NCBI GenBank assembly: GCA_016462445.1
Contig: JAEMTE010000004.1
Coordinates: 1-64,000, forward strand
Source: Candidatus Nanopelagicus sp.
GTDB lineage: Bacteria; Actinomycetota; Actinomycetes; Nanopelagicales; Nanopelagicaceae
Reading direction: 5' to 3'
Length of the DNA: 64,000 nt
The first letter of the stretch is position 1. Every line of letters starts with the position of its first letter. Both the position numbers and the translations under genes were made by a program. The notes below the pieces were generated by a model, which was given only the letters and a program-made list of their open reading frames with translations, searched no databases and was not told where the DNA came from. Below, one piece after another: positions 30,721 through 41,925 of this stretch.

Positions 30721-33294
30721 CTAGTGAGCTGCTAAATCCCAACTCTTACCAAATCCGATATTCACATCAAGTGGAACTCTTAATTTATATGCACTAGACA
30801 TTTGCTTGCTAACAATCTCTGAAAGTAAATCTTTCTCGCCAGGAGCAACCTCAAGAATTAGTTCATCATGAACTTGTAATAATAATCTAGATTTAAGATC
30901 TTTCTTAATGATCTCTTTTTCAACATTTAACATTGCAATTTTAATAATATCTGCAGCCGATCCCTGAATCGGTGCATTAAGCGCTGCTCGCTCAGCAATT
31001 TCCCGGCGCTGGCGATTTTCATGATTTAAATCAGGAAGATAACGTCTTCGCCCCAATACTGTTTCGGTATAGCCTTTTTCTCTTGCAGTTATCACTACAG
31101 TCTTTAAATAATCTCTGATGCCACCAAATCTTTCAAAATACTTATTCATCAACTCACCTGCTGAAACTGGATCAATATCTAATTGCTGAGCTAATCCAAA
31201 TGAAGATAAGCCATAAGCTAACCCATATGACATTGCCTTTATAGTTCGTCTCATCTGTGCATCTACCTCAGCTGCTTTAACTCCAAAAACCTGAGAGGCA
31301 ACAGTGGAGTGCAGATCTTCCCCGGATTCAAAGGCGGTAATTAATCCTTTATCCTCTGACAGATGAGCCATAATGCGCATTTCGATCTGACTGTAATCAG
31401 CAGTTAAAAGATCGGTAAAAGGTGACTGAGCAATGAAGCAATCTCTTATTTGCCTTCCTTCATCTGTCCGAATTGGAATATTTTGTAGATTTGGCTCAGT
31501 AGATGAAAGTCGCCCAGTAGCTGCAACTGTTTGTTGAAAATTAGTGTGAATGCGCCCATCAGATTGTGTTGCAGAGATTAGTCCCTCAATTGTTGTAAGG
31601 AGTTTGCTGCTCTCTCTTATTCGCAATAAATGCTTAAGTATTGGATGTTTACTCTTAACAGCTAACCACTCTAAACTCTCAGCATCTGTAGTGAAGCCAG
31701 TTTTAATCTTCTTTGTTTTAGGAAGTTTTAACTCATCAAATAACACAACTTGAAGTTGCTTGGGTGAGCCAACATTGAACTCATGCCCTGCCTCTTGGTG
31801 GGCAGCTGCGGTCTCATCAGCGACTACCTTTGAGAAATATGAGGATAACGATTTTAATTTAGGTTGGTCTACGGCAATTCCAACCTCTTCAATTTTTGAA
31901 AGTAGCAAGAGAGTTGGCTGCTCTAAATCTGAGTAAAGATTACTCATACCCTTCTTTGTTAATTCAGATTGTAATTCACTTTGTAAGGTGAAAATCCATG
32001 CCGCACTTTTAGGATCGAAATTGGCAAATAGATCCTCATTATTTATTGAAACACCTAATAGCCGCTGTGCTAAATCCGATAAATCTAGATTCCTACTACC
32101 GGGATTAACCAAATACGCCAATAATTCAATATCTGATACTAAGCCAGCCATTTTGAGATTTTTTATTGCGTACTTAGCCCCATGTACATACTTTGGTAGA
32201 TTTAAATCACAAATCCACTCACCTATCTCTTTGCCAGTAACATTAAAGATCTCAGTACCACTAATCGCTACCGCATACCCCATTAATTGACCATCAACTA
32301 GATCAAATGAAATAGCAACTGGTTCCACGCGATCTTTGAATAAAGTATTTAATTCTTTTGCAGTAATATTTGTAATTTTTAAAGATATCTCTGTGCCTTG
32401 CGTACCACCTATCTGTGGCAGTGATTTGAGCCTTTCTTTTAGGGCTCTAATCTCTAACTTTTCAAAAAAAGTACTCATTAAATTACCATCAAAGCCTGCC
32501 CAACTTAACTCCTCAACTGTGGCAGAGAGCGTTAAATCATCCAGTAAATGAGTTAGCTCTCGGTTTAATTTAACAGCTTCAATATTTGCTCTAAGTGATT
32601 CACCAACTTTGCCGGCAATCTGCTCAGTATTTTCTAATAACTTTGCAAGAGATCCAAAATCAACAATCCATTTTGTCGCAGTCTTCTCACCAACTCCTGG
32701 TACTGAAGGCAGGTTATCACTTGGGTCTCCACGCAAAGCTGCAAAATCTGGGTACTGGCTTGGTGTTAGTCCATACTTTTCTAATACCGCATCTGGAGTC
32801 ATCCGTGACATTTCAGTCACTCCTTTTTTAGGATATAGGACTGTTGTTTGCTTATTTACGAGCTGAAATGAATCTCGATCACCTGTGCAAATTAAAGTTT
32901 GGAAACCTTTGCGCTCTGCTTCTTTTGCCAAGGTTGCAATTATGTCATCGGCTTCAAAACCTTCTAATTCAAAGTGCTTAATTCCAAAACTATCAATCAT
33001 CTCGTTGATGTGTGAAAGCTGTGAGCGAAACTCATCTGGCGTAGATGCCCGATTAGCTTTGTACTCAGAGAATTTTTCAGTTCTAAATGTCCGCCTAGAA
33101 ACATCAAAGGCGACTGCAATGTGGGTTGGTTGCTCTTCTTTTATTAGGTTGATTAACATCGATGCAAATCCATAGATGGCATTAGTTGGTTGGCCCGAGG
33201 AGGTCTTAAAATTCTCTACCGGCAATGCGTAATAAGCCCGATATGCCATGGAATGGCCATCAATAAGTAGTAATCTCTTCAGGCTGGTGCTCAT
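30721..33294 (-). CDS. polA: DNA polymerase I (5'-3' exo + polymerase; degenerate 3'-5' exo domain)
   Basis: 857 aa; LLIDGHSMAYRAYYAL, DYSQIEMRIMAHLSED, QVHDELILEV. Confidence 0.97.
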   Translation of the reverse strand: MSTSLKRLLLIDGHSMAYRAYYALPVENFKTSSGQPTNAIYGFASMLINLIKEEQPTHIAVAFDVSRRTFRTEKFSEYKANRASTPDEFRSQLSHINEMIDSFGIKHFELEGFEADDIIATLAKEAERKGFQTLICTGDRDSFQLVNKQTTVLYPKKGVTEMSRMTPDAVLEKYGLTPSQYPDFAALRGDPSDNLPSVPGVGEKTATKWIVDFGSLAKLLENTEQIAGKVGESLRANIEAVKLNRELTHLLDDLTLSATVEELSWAGFDGNLMSTFFEKLEIRALKERLKSLPQIGGTQGTEISLKITNITAKELNTLFKDRVEPVAISFDLVDGQLMGYAVAISGTEIFNVTGKEIGEWICDLNLPKYVHGAKYAIKNLKMAGLVSDIELLAYLVNPGSRNLDLSDLAQRLLGVSINNEDLFANFDPKSAAWIFTLQSELQSELTKKGMSNLYSDLEQPTLLLLSKIEEVGIAVDQPKLKSLSSYFSKVVADETAAAHQEAGHEFNVGSPKQLQVVLFDELKLPKTKKIKTGFTTDAESLEWLAVKSKHPILKHLLRIRESSKLLTTIEGLISATQSDGRIHTNFQQTVAATGRLSSTEPNLQNIPIRTDEGRQIRDCFIAQSPFTDLLTADYSQIEMRIMAHLSEDKGLITAFESGEDLHSTVASQVFGVKAAEVDAQMRRTIKAMSYGLAYGLSSFGLAQQLDIDPVSAGELMNKYFERFGGIRDYLKTVVITAREKGYTETVLGRRRYLPDLNHENRQRREIAERAALNAPIQGSAADIIKIAMLNVEKEIIKKDLKSRLLLQVHDELILEVAPGEKDLLSEIVSKQMSSAYKLRVPLDVNIGFGKSWDLAAH

Positions 33295-33306
33295 ATTGAG
33301 ATTCTA
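33295..33306 (-). promoter_or_regulatory. Leaderless -10: TAGAAT + 6 nt + ATG (polA)
   Basis: Minus strand TAGAAT(33301-33306)-CTCAAT-ATG. Confidence 0.6.
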
Positions 33307-33321
33307 ATTGGCAACACAGGT

Positions 33322-33333
33322 TAAACTTACAAC
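33322..33333 (+). promoter_or_regulatory. Leaderless -10: TAAACT + 6 nt + ATG (thioesterase)
   Basis: TAAACT 33322-33327, TACAAC, ATG 33334. Confidence 0.6.
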
Positions 33334-33738
33334 ATGAGTGATTTCCTAGCAGAAATTCGTAAGCGCGGTATCAGTGCCCTAGATAAAAAGATGGGTATCG
33401 AGATAATCGAAGCCTCTCCCAAAAGATTAGTCGCAACAATGCCGGTTGAAGGCAATACTCAACCAATCGGATTACTGCACGGTGGAGCAAATGTAGTTTT
33501 AGCTGAAACTCTTGGTTCTGTTGGTACTCAGCTTCATGCTGGATCAGAGCGCAAAATTGTGGGTATAGATGTAAGTGCAACTCACCATAAGTCGGCAACT
33601 AGCGGAATTGTTACAGCGGTTGCTACAGCTATTACCTTAGGAAAAACACTTTGCTGCTACGAAATTGTAATAACTAATGATAAAGGTGAGCGAACCTGCA
33701 CTGCTCGAATTACCTGTTTGATCTTGGCTGATAGATAG
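33334..33738 (+). CDS. Hotdog-fold thioesterase (PaaI/MenI-like)
   Basis: 134 aa; PIGLLHGGANVVLAETLGSVGT, HHKSATSGIVTA. Confidence 0.9.
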   Translation: MSDFLAEIRKRGISALDKKMGIEIIEASPKRLVATMPVEGNTQPIGLLHGGANVVLAETLGSVGTQLHAGSERKIVGIDVSATHHKSATSGIVTAVATAITLGKTLCCYEIVITNDKGERTCTARITCLILADR

Positions 33739-33743
33739 TAAAT

Positions 33744-34334
33744 CTATTTATCAGGAGCGGCATCTGGTGAAATTACTGCTTTAGCAACATCTTTCATCGA
33801 GATTCTACGATCCATCGCAGTTTTTTGAATCCAACCAAAACTCTCTGGCTCTGATAAATTCATTGCTTTCATCAAAATACCTTTGGCCCGATCGATAATT
33901 TTGCGAGTCTCAAGCCTTTCGTATATATCGGCAACCTCTGCCTCCAGACTTTTCATTTGGCGGTGGCGACTAATTGCAATCTCAATTGCTGGAAGTAGAT
34001 CATTAATTGAAAATGGCTTAACCACATATGCCATTACGCCTGCATCGCGTGCTCGCTCAACTAACTCGCGTTGACTAAACGCAGTTAACATTAGAACTGG
34101 AGCAATAGAGATGATTTGCTCAGCCGCAGTTATGCCATCAACCTCTGGCATCTTCACATCCAAGATCGCAAGGTCGGGCTTATGTTGCTTAGCTAATTCG
34201 ATTGCCACTGCCCCATTTTCTGCTTGAGCAACAACCTCATAACCAGCCTCAGTTAACATCTCAACTAGATCTAGACGAATGATGGTTTCATCTTCGGCAA
34301 CTAAGATCTTAATTTTTTGCTCTTTTGTATTCAT
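33744..34334 (-). CDS. pdtaR: ANTAR-domain response regulator (PdtaR-like)
   Basis: 196 aa; receiver VAEDETIIRLDLVEML...AILDVKMP; C-terminal ANTAR RKIIDRAKGILMKAMNLSEPESFGWIQKTAMDRRISMKDVA. Confidence 0.92.
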   Translation of the reverse strand: MNTKEQKIKILVAEDETIIRLDLVEMLTEAGYEVVAQAENGAVAIELAKQHKPDLAILDVKMPEVDGITAAEQIISIAPVLMLTAFSQRELVERARDAGVMAYVVKPFSINDLLPAIEIAISRHRQMKSLEAEVADIYERLETRKIIDRAKGILMKAMNLSEPESFGWIQKTAMDRRISMKDVAKAVISPDAAPDK

Positions 34335-34335
34335 G

Positions 34336-34408
34336 TGCCTCGAGTCGGATTCGAACCGACACTATACGGTTTTTGAGACCGTCCTCTCTACCGTTGGAGT
34401 ACCGAGGC
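34336..34408 (-). tRNA. tRNA with CAA anticodon (nominal Leu), 73 nt, short 5-nt variable loop, CCA not encoded
   Basis: GCCTCGG/TCGAGGC acceptor, ACGGT-CTCAAAA-ACCGT anticodon arm, variable loop ATAGT, GTCGG-TTCGAAT-CCGAC T-arm, discriminator A. Confidence 0.88.
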
Positions 34409-34424
34409 GTATAGAGAGTCTGAG

Positions 34425-34430
34425 TTTATA
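34425..34430 (-). promoter_or_regulatory. Candidate -10 (TATAAA) for tRNA-pdtaR unit
   Basis: Minus strand TATAAA, 16 nt before the tRNA 5' end; no clear -35. Confidence 0.35.
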
Positions 34431-34452
34431 GTGGTTACTTTTTTATACGAAA

Positions 34453-35895
34453 TTACTTACGATACGCAGGCGCAACGCCGCCAACTGCATCGCCAATTTT
34501 GTGTACTCGCATAGCATTGATTGAGCCAGGAATACCAGGAGGTGAGCCAGCCACAATTAAAACTAAGTCGCCAATTTTAACTCGTTTAGATTCAATTAAA
34601 ATACTATCAACCTGCATAACCATTTCATCGGTATGACTTACTACTGAAGTAATCATCGACTCAACGCCCCAAGAAAGAGCTAGCCTGTTATAAGTGCCAA
34701 TCTCTGGAGTCAGTGCCAACATTGGAATTGGTGAGCGAAGCCTGGACATTCTTCTTGCCGAATCTCCGCTTTGGGTAAAGGCAACTAAAAACTTAGCGCC
34801 AACTGTTAGCCCAACCTCGGTTGCTGCCTTCGTAATTGCGCCACCTTTGGTAGCAGGTGAGTGTCTAAGTGGTGCAATTTGATCAAGTGCTACCTCTTCA
34901 GTTCGTTCAATAATTCGTGCCATAACTTTTACAGTCTCGATGGGAAAACTACCGATACTTGTTTCACCTGAAAGCATTAATGCATCGGCGCCATCCAAAA
35001 CTGCGTTAGCACAATCAGTTGCTTCAGCGCGAGTTGGTTGAGAGTTGCTAATCATTGAATCAAGCATTTGAGTTGCCACAATTACTGGTTTTGCAGATTC
35101 TCTAGCAAGAGTAATACATCGCTTTTGAACCATCGGTACATCCTCGATCGGTAGCTCTACCCCTAAATCACCGCGCGCCACCATAATGCCATCGAAGGCA
35201 TCAACAATCTCCTGCAAATTTGCTACCGCTTGTGGCTTTTCAATTTTAGCAATAATTGGAATATGAATTCCCTCTTCATCCATAATTTTATGCACGCCTT
35301 TAATATCAGCAGCGCTACGCACAAAAGATAAGGCAATAAAATCAGCACCAGCTTTTAATCCCCAACGTAGATCGTCGATATCTTTCTCAGACATGGCAGG
35401 GACAGACACTGCTACGCCAGGTAAATTTATGCCCTTATTATTACTAACTAAACCTGGCTGAATAACCTTAGTTACCACATCATTTGACTTAACCTCAACT
35501 ACTTCAACAGTAACTTTTCCATCATCAATCATTATCTTGTCGCCAACTCTGCAGTCACCTGGCAAGCCTTTGTAGGTAGTACTAACTCGATCCTTAGTAC
35601 CAGAAATATCCTCTGTTGTAATTGTAAAAATATCACCACGCGCTAACTCGTGTGGTCCATCAGCAAATCTTCCTAGCCGAATCTTTGGTCCTTGTAGATC
35701 TACTAAAATTGCTACCGCTTTATTTGCTTTTTTAGCTGCAGTTCTAACAGCAGTAAGTCGACTTTGATGTTCTGTGTGATCCCCGTGCGAGAGATTTAAC
35801 CTAGCCATGTTCATGCCAGCATCAATTAACTCGACAATTTTTTCTACCGACTCAACAGCCGGACCCATGGTGCATACAATTTTCGCCCGGCGCAT
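34453..35895 (-). CDS. pyk: Pyruvate kinase
   Basis: 480 aa; CTMGPAVESVEKI, MNMARLNLSHGDH, MVARGDLGVELP. Confidence 0.97.
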   Translation of the reverse strand: MRRAKIVCTMGPAVESVEKIVELIDAGMNMARLNLSHGDHTEHQSRLTAVRTAAKKANKAVAILVDLQGPKIRLGRFADGPHELARGDIFTITTEDISGTKDRVSTTYKGLPGDCRVGDKIMIDDGKVTVEVVEVKSNDVVTKVIQPGLVSNNKGINLPGVAVSVPAMSEKDIDDLRWGLKAGADFIALSFVRSAADIKGVHKIMDEEGIHIPIIAKIEKPQAVANLQEIVDAFDGIMVARGDLGVELPIEDVPMVQKRCITLARESAKPVIVATQMLDSMISNSQPTRAEATDCANAVLDGADALMLSGETSIGSFPIETVKVMARIIERTEEVALDQIAPLRHSPATKGGAITKAATEVGLTVGAKFLVAFTQSGDSARRMSRLRSPIPMLALTPEIGTYNRLALSWGVESMITSVVSHTDEMVMQVDSILIESKRVKIGDLVLIVAGSPPGIPGSINAMRVHKIGDAVGGVAPAYRK

Positions 35896-35907
35896 AGATT
35901 TACTCTA
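35896..35907 (-). promoter_or_regulatory. Leaderless -10 TAGAGT (includes gltD stop TAG) + 6 nt + ATG of pyk
   Basis: Minus strand TAGAGT(35902-35907)-AAATCT-ATG; gltD stop is 35905-35907. Confidence 0.55.
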
Positions 35908-37362
35908 AACCATTAACTGACGCTCAGTGGATTCAATCGGAAATGGTAGCTGCGTTTGCCCTGATAAATAGGTATCCACAGTAGATGCTGCGCTTCTACC
36001 CTCAGCAATCGCCCAAACAATAAGTGACTGGCCTCGACCAGCATCACCACAAACATATACGCCCTCAGTTGAGGTTGCATACTCATGATCTCGCTTTATA
36101 TTTCCTCGCTCATCCACTTCAACCTCAAGTTGTGTTAATAGATCACTCTTTTCAGCCCCAGTAAATCCCATTGCTAAAAGAACAAGTTGGGCCGGAATTT
36201 CTTTCTCACTACCAGTAACTGGTTCAAATTTGCCATTAATAAATTCTGTCTCAACTAATTTTATAGCAGATAAGTTCCCATCTTTATCTTTAATAAATTC
36301 TTGAGTTGATACTGCATACATCCGCTCCCCTGCCTCCTCATGCGCACTACTAACCCGATAAATCATCGGATAGGTTGGCCATGGCTGAGTGCTTGGGCGT
36401 TCATCAGTTGGTCTTGGCATAATCTCAAGTTGCGTTACAGACTTAGCACCTTGCCTAATCGCTGTTCCTAAACAATCAGCTCCGGTGTCGCCGCCACCAA
36501 GAATTACTACATCCTTACCCTTTGCATTAATAGGTGGCTCACTTGGTAACTCATCTAATGCCTGTTTGTTTCCCCATGGTAAATACTCCATCGCTTGATA
36601 AACGCCCTTAGCATCTCGTCCTGGAATTGGTAGCTCGCGCCAATTTGTTGCCCCAATCGCTAAGACAACTGCGTCATACTTACTGCGTAATGCTGCACCA
36701 GTAATATCTTTACCAACATCAACGCCAGTTCTAAATCTAGTTCCCTCTTGCTCCATCTGATAAAGCCTACGATCAACAATAGATTTCTCCATTTTAAACT
36801 CAGGAATTCCATAACGAAGTAACCCACCAATTTTGTCAGCTCTTTCATACACTGCAACGGTATGACCTGCTCTTGTTAATTGTTGCGCAGCAGCTAATCC
36901 TGCTGGTCCTGAACCGATTACGGCAACTGTTTTTCCAGATAGCCGATCTGGAATTAGTGGGAGTACCCGCTTTTCTAGAAATGCCTCTTCAATAGTTCTT
37001 AGCTCCACTTGTTTAATAGTTACAGCATCAGCGTTAATTGCAACAACACATGCTGTTTCACATGGTGCTGGACATAAACGACCAGTAAACTCAGGAAAAT
37101 TATTTGTTGCGTGCAGACGATCTATTGCTTCTGCTTTCTCTCCACGCCAAATTAAGTCATTCCACTCTGGAATTAAATTACCAAGTGGGCAACCCTGATG
37201 GCAAAAAGGAATTCCACAATCCATGCAGCGGCCAGCTTGCTTTTGTAGATGTGAAAACTCTTGCTCCTGATAAACCTCTTTCCAATCTTTAATCCGCACA
37301 TCAACCGGACGACGTTTTGGAACCTCTCGTGGTGTTGTTAAAAATCCCTTTGGATCAGCCAC
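35905..37362 (-). CDS. gltD: Glutamate synthase small subunit (GTG start inferred at 37362)
   Basis: [29 protein letters not shown] track starts at 37389 inside gltB; GTGGCTGA overlap with gltB stop suggests a GTG start. Confidence 0.95.
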   Translation of the reverse strand: MADPKGFLTTPREVPKRRPVDVRIKDWKEVYQEQEFSHLQKQAGRCMDCGIPFCHQGCPLGNLIPEWNDLIWRGEKAEAIDRLHATNNFPEFTGRLCPAPCETACVVAINADAVTIKQVELRTIEEAFLEKRVLPLIPDRLSGKTVAVIGSGPAGLAAAQQLTRAGHTVAVYERADKIGGLLRYGIPEFKMEKSIVDRRLYQMEQEGTRFRTGVDVGKDITGAALRSKYDAVVLAIGATNWRELPIPGRDAKGVYQAMEYLPWGNKQALDELPSEPPINAKGKDVVILGGGDTGADCLGTAIRQGAKSVTQLEIMPRPTDERPSTQPWPTYPMIYRVSSAHEEAGERMYAVSTQEFIKDKDGNLSAIKLVETEFINGKFEPVTGSEKEIPAQLVLLAMGFTGAEKSDLLTQLEVEVDERGNIKRDHEYATSTEGVYVCGDAGRGQSLIVWAIAEGRSAASTVDTYLSGQTQLPFPIESTERQLMV

Positions 37363-40300
37363 CGATTGCCGCCATAACTGCGCTCTCAATTGGAAGACCT
37401 TCGCGCTCTGCCTTTGCCATTACCTCTAGAACTCTTGCATAATCACGTGGCATCACTAATGAGATTCGAGACTTAATAGCATCCCAATCCTTAATTAGTT
37501 CACCAGCAACCTTTGAACCAGTCTCAGCATAAAACTTTGAAACATAACCTTTAACAATCTCATCTTGATCTGCCGGGAGCGCTAATACATCCACTAACTC
37601 TGAATTTACCAGCGCTTGATCTAGATCTAATACAAATGCTCTGCCACCTGACATTCCTGCTGCGAAGTTTCTTCCTGTTTTGCCGAGAACAATCACTGTA
37701 CCGCCAGTCATATATTCACAGCCATGATCACCTACACCTTCTACAATTGCTACTGCGCCAGAGTTTCTTACACAAAATCTCTCACCAACAACGCCGGCAA
37801 TCATGATCTCACCTGAGGTTGCGCCATAGCCAATTACATTTCCTGCAATAACATTTTTACTGGATTCAAACTTTGCCCGCTCATCTGGCCTAATAATTAC
37901 TCGCCCACCTGATAAGCCCTTTGCCACATAATCATTACTATCACCATAAAGTCGAAGTGTTAAGCCAGATGGAATAAACGCGCCAAAGGATTGACCAGCT
38001 GAGCCATGGAAAGTTATATCAATTGTGTCTGCTGGTAATCCTCCGCCGCCATACTTTCTCGTAATTTCAGCACCTAACATTGTGCCAACAGTTCTGTTCA
38101 CGTTACGAACTGACATTTCTAATCTGACAGGGGCTGCTTTATCTAATGCTGCTGCTGATAACTTAATTAATTCATTATCTAATGCAGCAGATAATCCGTG
38201 GTCCTGAATGCTCTCATTTTTTCGAGGTGAATTATCACTTGGCACAAGTAATAATGGAGTGAGGTCTAAGCCGATCGCTTTCCAATGATCAACCGCTGAT
38301 CTAGTATCTAGTAACTCAACCTGACCGATTGCATCTGCCAAACTCTTAAAGCCAAGTTGGGCTAGTAACTGCCTCACCTCTTCAGCAATATATTCAAAGA
38401 AGGTTTCCACAAACTCTGGCTTACCGGTAAATTTCTTGCGTAACTCAGGATTTTGAGTAGCAACTCCAACTGGACAGGTATCTAGATGACAAACTCGCAT
38501 CATTACGCAACCTGAAACTACAAGAGGTGCGGTCGCAAAACCAAACTCTTCAGCTCCTAATAGCGCTGCAATTAAAACGTCACGACCGGTTTTCATCTGG
38601 CCATCAACTTGAACCACAATACGATCACGCAAACCATTTAACATCAAGGTTTGTTGTGTTTCGGCCAATCCAAGTTCCCATGGTGCACCAGCATGCTTAA
38701 GTGATGTCAACGGAGAGGCGCCAGTACCACCATCATGGCCTGAGATTAAGACAACATCAGCATGCGCCTTACTTACTCCAGCAGCAACTGTTCCAACCCC
38801 AACCTCAGCTACTAACTTCACATGAACTCTGGCATTTTTGTTAGCATTTTTTAGATCATGGATTAATTGTGCAAGATCCTCTATGGAATAAATATCATGG
38901 TGCGGTGGTGGTGAAATTAAGCCGACGCCAGGAGTTGAGTAACGAACTTTTGCAATCCAAGGATAAACCTTGTTACCTGGAAGTTGTCCACCCTCACCAG
39001 GCTTTGCACCCTGTGCCATTTTTATTTGAATATCATCGGCATTAACTAAGTACTCACTAGTCACACCAAACCTGCCACTTGCAACCTGTTTAATTGCCGA
39101 GCGCCTTGAATCACCGTTGGCATCTAAAGTATTGCGAGCAGGATCCTCTCCCCCTTCGCCAGTATTTGATTTACCACCGATACGGTTCATTGCAATAGCT
39201 AAGGTCTCATGTGCCTCCTGCGAGATTGATCCATATGACATGGCGCCAGTAGCAAATCTTTTTAAGATCTCTGATACAGGTTCGACCTCATCAATTGAGA
39301 TTGGAGTACGAACTCCCTCTTTAAAATTAAATAAGCCACGTAGTGTCATTAACCTGCGTGATTGATCATCAACTCGGGCTGTATAACGCTTGAAGACATC
39401 AAATCTCTTTTCCCTAGTTGCATGTTGCAAGGTAAAGACTGTCTCTGGATCAAATAGGTGCGGCTCACCTTCGCGTCGCCATTGATACTCGCCACCAATT
39501 TGCAAACGCTTAGCACCAGGAATCTCACCCCCTGGTGGATATGCGATGTGGTGACGACGAATTGTTTCTTGCGCAATTATTTCAATTCCAACCCCACCCA
39601 ATCGTGAGGTGGCACCAACAAAGTATTCATCAACAATCTCTTTTGATAAGCCGATCGCCTCGAAAATTTGTGCTCCAGTGTAAGAAGCAATAGTTGAAAC
39701 ACCCATCTTAGACATCACCTTTAAAACACCCTTACCTAATGATTTAATTAAATTTCTAACCGCCTTCTCAGGTGTTAATCCAGTAATTACTCCTTGTCGT
39801 ACTAAATCTTCAGCGCTCTCCATGGCAAGGTATGGATTAACCGCTGCTGCACCAAATCCAATAAGTAAGGCAACATGGTGAACCTCACGAACCTCACCAC
39901 TTTCAACAACCAAACCGACTTTAGTTCTAGTTTTCTCACGAATTAAATGGTGATGTACCGCGGAGAGAAGAAGTAGTGACGGAATCGGTGCATTTTCTGC
40001 ATCACCATCACGGTCAGATAAAACAATAATTCTGGCACCTTCATCAATAGCTTTTGAAACCTGCCGGCGAATCTCATCAATTTTAGAAACTAGCGATCTA
40101 CCACCGCCAGCAATTGGAAATAATCCACGCACAACATGAGAAGTAAAACCTGGTTGATCATCATCAGCATTAACATTAATAATTTTAGCTAACTCATCAT
40201 TATCAATTACTGGAAATTGTAGTGAGATCTGTCGACATGAAGCAGGGCCTGGATCTAACAAATTATGCTCTGGTCCAATTGAGCCACCAAGTGAGGTAAC

Positions 40301-41881
40301 TAGCTCCTCGCGGATAGCATCTAGCGGTGGATTTGTTACCTGTGCAAATAACTGTGCAAAGTAATCAAATAACAATCTTGGTTTTTCAGATAGGGCAGCA
40401 ATTGGTGTATCTGTTCCCATAGAACCAAGTGGCTCCGCTCCATTCTTTGCCATCGGGGTAATAATTAACCGCAACTCCTCCTCGGTATAACCAAATGCAC
40501 GTTGGCGGCGTACAACAGATGAGTGTGGATAAACAATATGTTCTCTCGCGGGTAAATCACTTAATCTAACTAAACCTGCAGAGAGCCACTGCCCATAAGG
40601 AGCTGCGGCGGCAAGTGAATCTTTGATCTCTTCATCCTCAATAATCCGACCAGCCTCAATATCAACTAAAAACATCTTGCCCGGCTGCAATCTGCCTTTG
40701 CGAACAATTTTTTCTGGCGCAAAATCAAGTACACCGACCTCACTTGCTAACACAACTAAACCATCCTCAGTTACCCAAAATCTTGAAGGGCGCAACCCAT
40801 TGCGATCTAAAACTGCGCCAACTTGCTTACCATCGGTAAATGTCACACATGCTGGTCCATCCCATGGCTCCATTAATGCAGAGTGAAAGGCATAAAAATC
40901 TCGGCGCTCATCCGTCATAGTGGTGTTGTTCTCCCACGCCTCTGGAATCATCATTAGTACTGAGTGTGGCAAAGATCTGCCACCTAAATACAAAAGCTCT
41001 AAAACTTCATCAAAGGAGGCAGAGTCACTGCCGGAGTTATTTACAATTGGAAATAATCTCTTTAGATCACCTGGTATTAAGTCACTCTGTAATAATGTTT
41101 CACGCGCACGCATCCAATTACGATTTCCTTTAACTGTATTGATCTCACCATTATGAGCGATATAACGATATGGATGAGCAAGTGGCCAAGAAGGAAATGT
41201 ATTTGTAGAAAATCTAGAGTGAACTAGCGCCAGCGGTGATTCAACAAGAGGATTGGATAGATCAGGAAAGAACTCCTCTAACTGCCCGGTAGTTAACATA
41301 CCTTTATAAACAATAGTGCGAGAGGAAAGGGATGGCACATAAATAGGAAGAGTGTGCTCAACTCGCTTTCGCAAACAGAAAACCATTCGCTCAAGTACTA
41401 ACTCCTGCTCATTTTTTAAACCAGCGATAAATATTTGCTGAAAATCTGGCATTACTGAAAGAGCAGTTTTTCCCAGGGATACTGAATTTATTGGCAGATT
41501 TCGCCAACCCAGAATTTGTAACCCCTCTTCATCCGCAATCTTTGCGATTTTTTCTTTATAACCAATCTCATTTGGCTGAACAAAAAATAATCCCGTTGCA
41601 TACTCACTTATCTTTGGAAGTGAAAAATCAACTGCTGAGCGGTAAAATTTATCGGGAATTTGAATTAATATTCCAGCGCCATCGCCACTATCCGGTTCAG
41701 CACCCGATGCACCACGATGCTCTAAGTTTCGAAGCGCAGTTAAAGCTTTAGACACAATCTCATGGGTCGGTAATTTGTTTAAAGTTGCAACCATCGCAAC
41801 ACCACAAGCATCATGTTCGTTGGCAGGGTCATACAACCCAGTTGCTTTTGGGGTGGTTGAAAAAAGATTGCTATTTTTCAA
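37355..41881 (-). CDS. gltB: Glutamate synthase large subunit (TTG start uncertain)
   Basis: 1508 aa; N-terminal [33 protein letters not shown], central FMN and C-terminal GXGXG domains. Confidence 0.97.
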   Translation of the reverse strand: MKNSNLFSTTPKATGLYDPANEHDACGVAMVATLNKLPTHEIVSKALTALRNLEHRGASGAEPDSGDGAGILIQIPDKFYRSAVDFSLPKISEYATGLFFVQPNEIGYKEKIAKIADEEGLQILGWRNLPINSVSLGKTALSVMPDFQQIFIAGLKNEQELVLERMVFCLRKRVEHTLPIYVPSLSSRTIVYKGMLTTGQLEEFFPDLSNPLVESPLALVHSRFSTNTFPSWPLAHPYRYIAHNGEINTVKGNRNWMRARETLLQSDLIPGDLKRLFPIVNNSGSDSASFDEVLELLYLGGRSLPHSVLMMIPEAWENNTTMTDERRDFYAFHSALMEPWDGPACVTFTDGKQVGAVLDRNGLRPSRFWVTEDGLVVLASEVGVLDFAPEKIVRKGRLQPGKMFLVDIEAGRIIEDEEIKDSLAAAAPYGQWLSAGLVRLSDLPAREHIVYPHSSVVRRQRAFGYTEEELRLIITPMAKNGAEPLGSMGTDTPIAALSEKPRLLFDYFAQLFAQVTNPPLDAIREELVTSLGGSIGPEHNLLDPGPASCRQISLQFPVIDNDELAKIINVNADDDQPGFTSHVVRGLFPIAGGGRSLVSKIDEIRRQVSKAIDEGARIIVLSDRDGDAENAPIPSLLLLSAVHHHLIREKTRTKVGLVVESGEVREVHHVALLIGFGAAAVNPYLAMESAEDLVRQGVITGLTPEKAVRNLIKSLGKGVLKVMSKMGVSTIASYTGAQIFEAIGLSKEIVDEYFVGATSRLGGVGIEIIAQETIRRHHIAYPPGGEIPGAKRLQIGGEYQWRREGEPHLFDPETVFTLQHATREKRFDVFKRYTARVDDQSRRLMTLRGLFNFKEGVRTPISIDEVEPVSEILKRFATGAMSYGSISQEAHETLAIAMNRIGGKSNTGEGGEDPARNTLDANGDSRRSAIKQVASGRFGVTSEYLVNADDIQIKMAQGAKPGEGGQLPGNKVYPWIAKVRYSTPGVGLISPPPHHDIYSIEDLAQLIHDLKNANKNARVHVKLVAEVGVGTVAAGVSKAHADVVLISGHDGGTGASPLTSLKHAGAPWELGLAETQQTLMLNGLRDRIVVQVDGQMKTGRDVLIAALLGAEEFGFATAPLVVSGCVMMRVCHLDTCPVGVATQNPELRKKFTGKPEFVETFFEYIAEEVRQLLAQLGFKSLADAIGQVELLDTRSAVDHWKAIGLDLTPLLLVPSDNSPRKNESIQDHGLSAALDNELIKLSAAALDKAAPVRLEMSVRNVNRTVGTMLGAEITRKYGGGGLPADTIDITFHGSAGQSFGAFIPSGLTLRLYGDSNDYVAKGLSGGRVIIRPDERAKFESSKNVIAGNVIGYGATSGEIMIAGVVGERFCVRNSGAVAIVEGVGDHGCEYMTGGTVIVLGKTGRNFAAGMSGGRAFVLDLDQALVNSELVDVLALPADQDEIVKGYVSKFYAETGSKVAGELIKDWDAIKSRISLVMPRDYARVLEVMAKAEREGLPIESAVMAAIGG

Positions 41882-41888
41882 TTTAAAA

Positions 41889-41925
41889 GGGCCGTCCCAC
41901 TAATGGGTCAGGACATCGATGGCCC
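41889..41925 (-). terminator. Hairpin/possible terminator or attenuator immediately before gltB
   Basis: GGGCC...GGCCC arms with inner CCCA-TTAG-TGGG, then TTTTAAAT on the minus strand; 7 nt before the gltB TTG. Confidence 0.55.
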
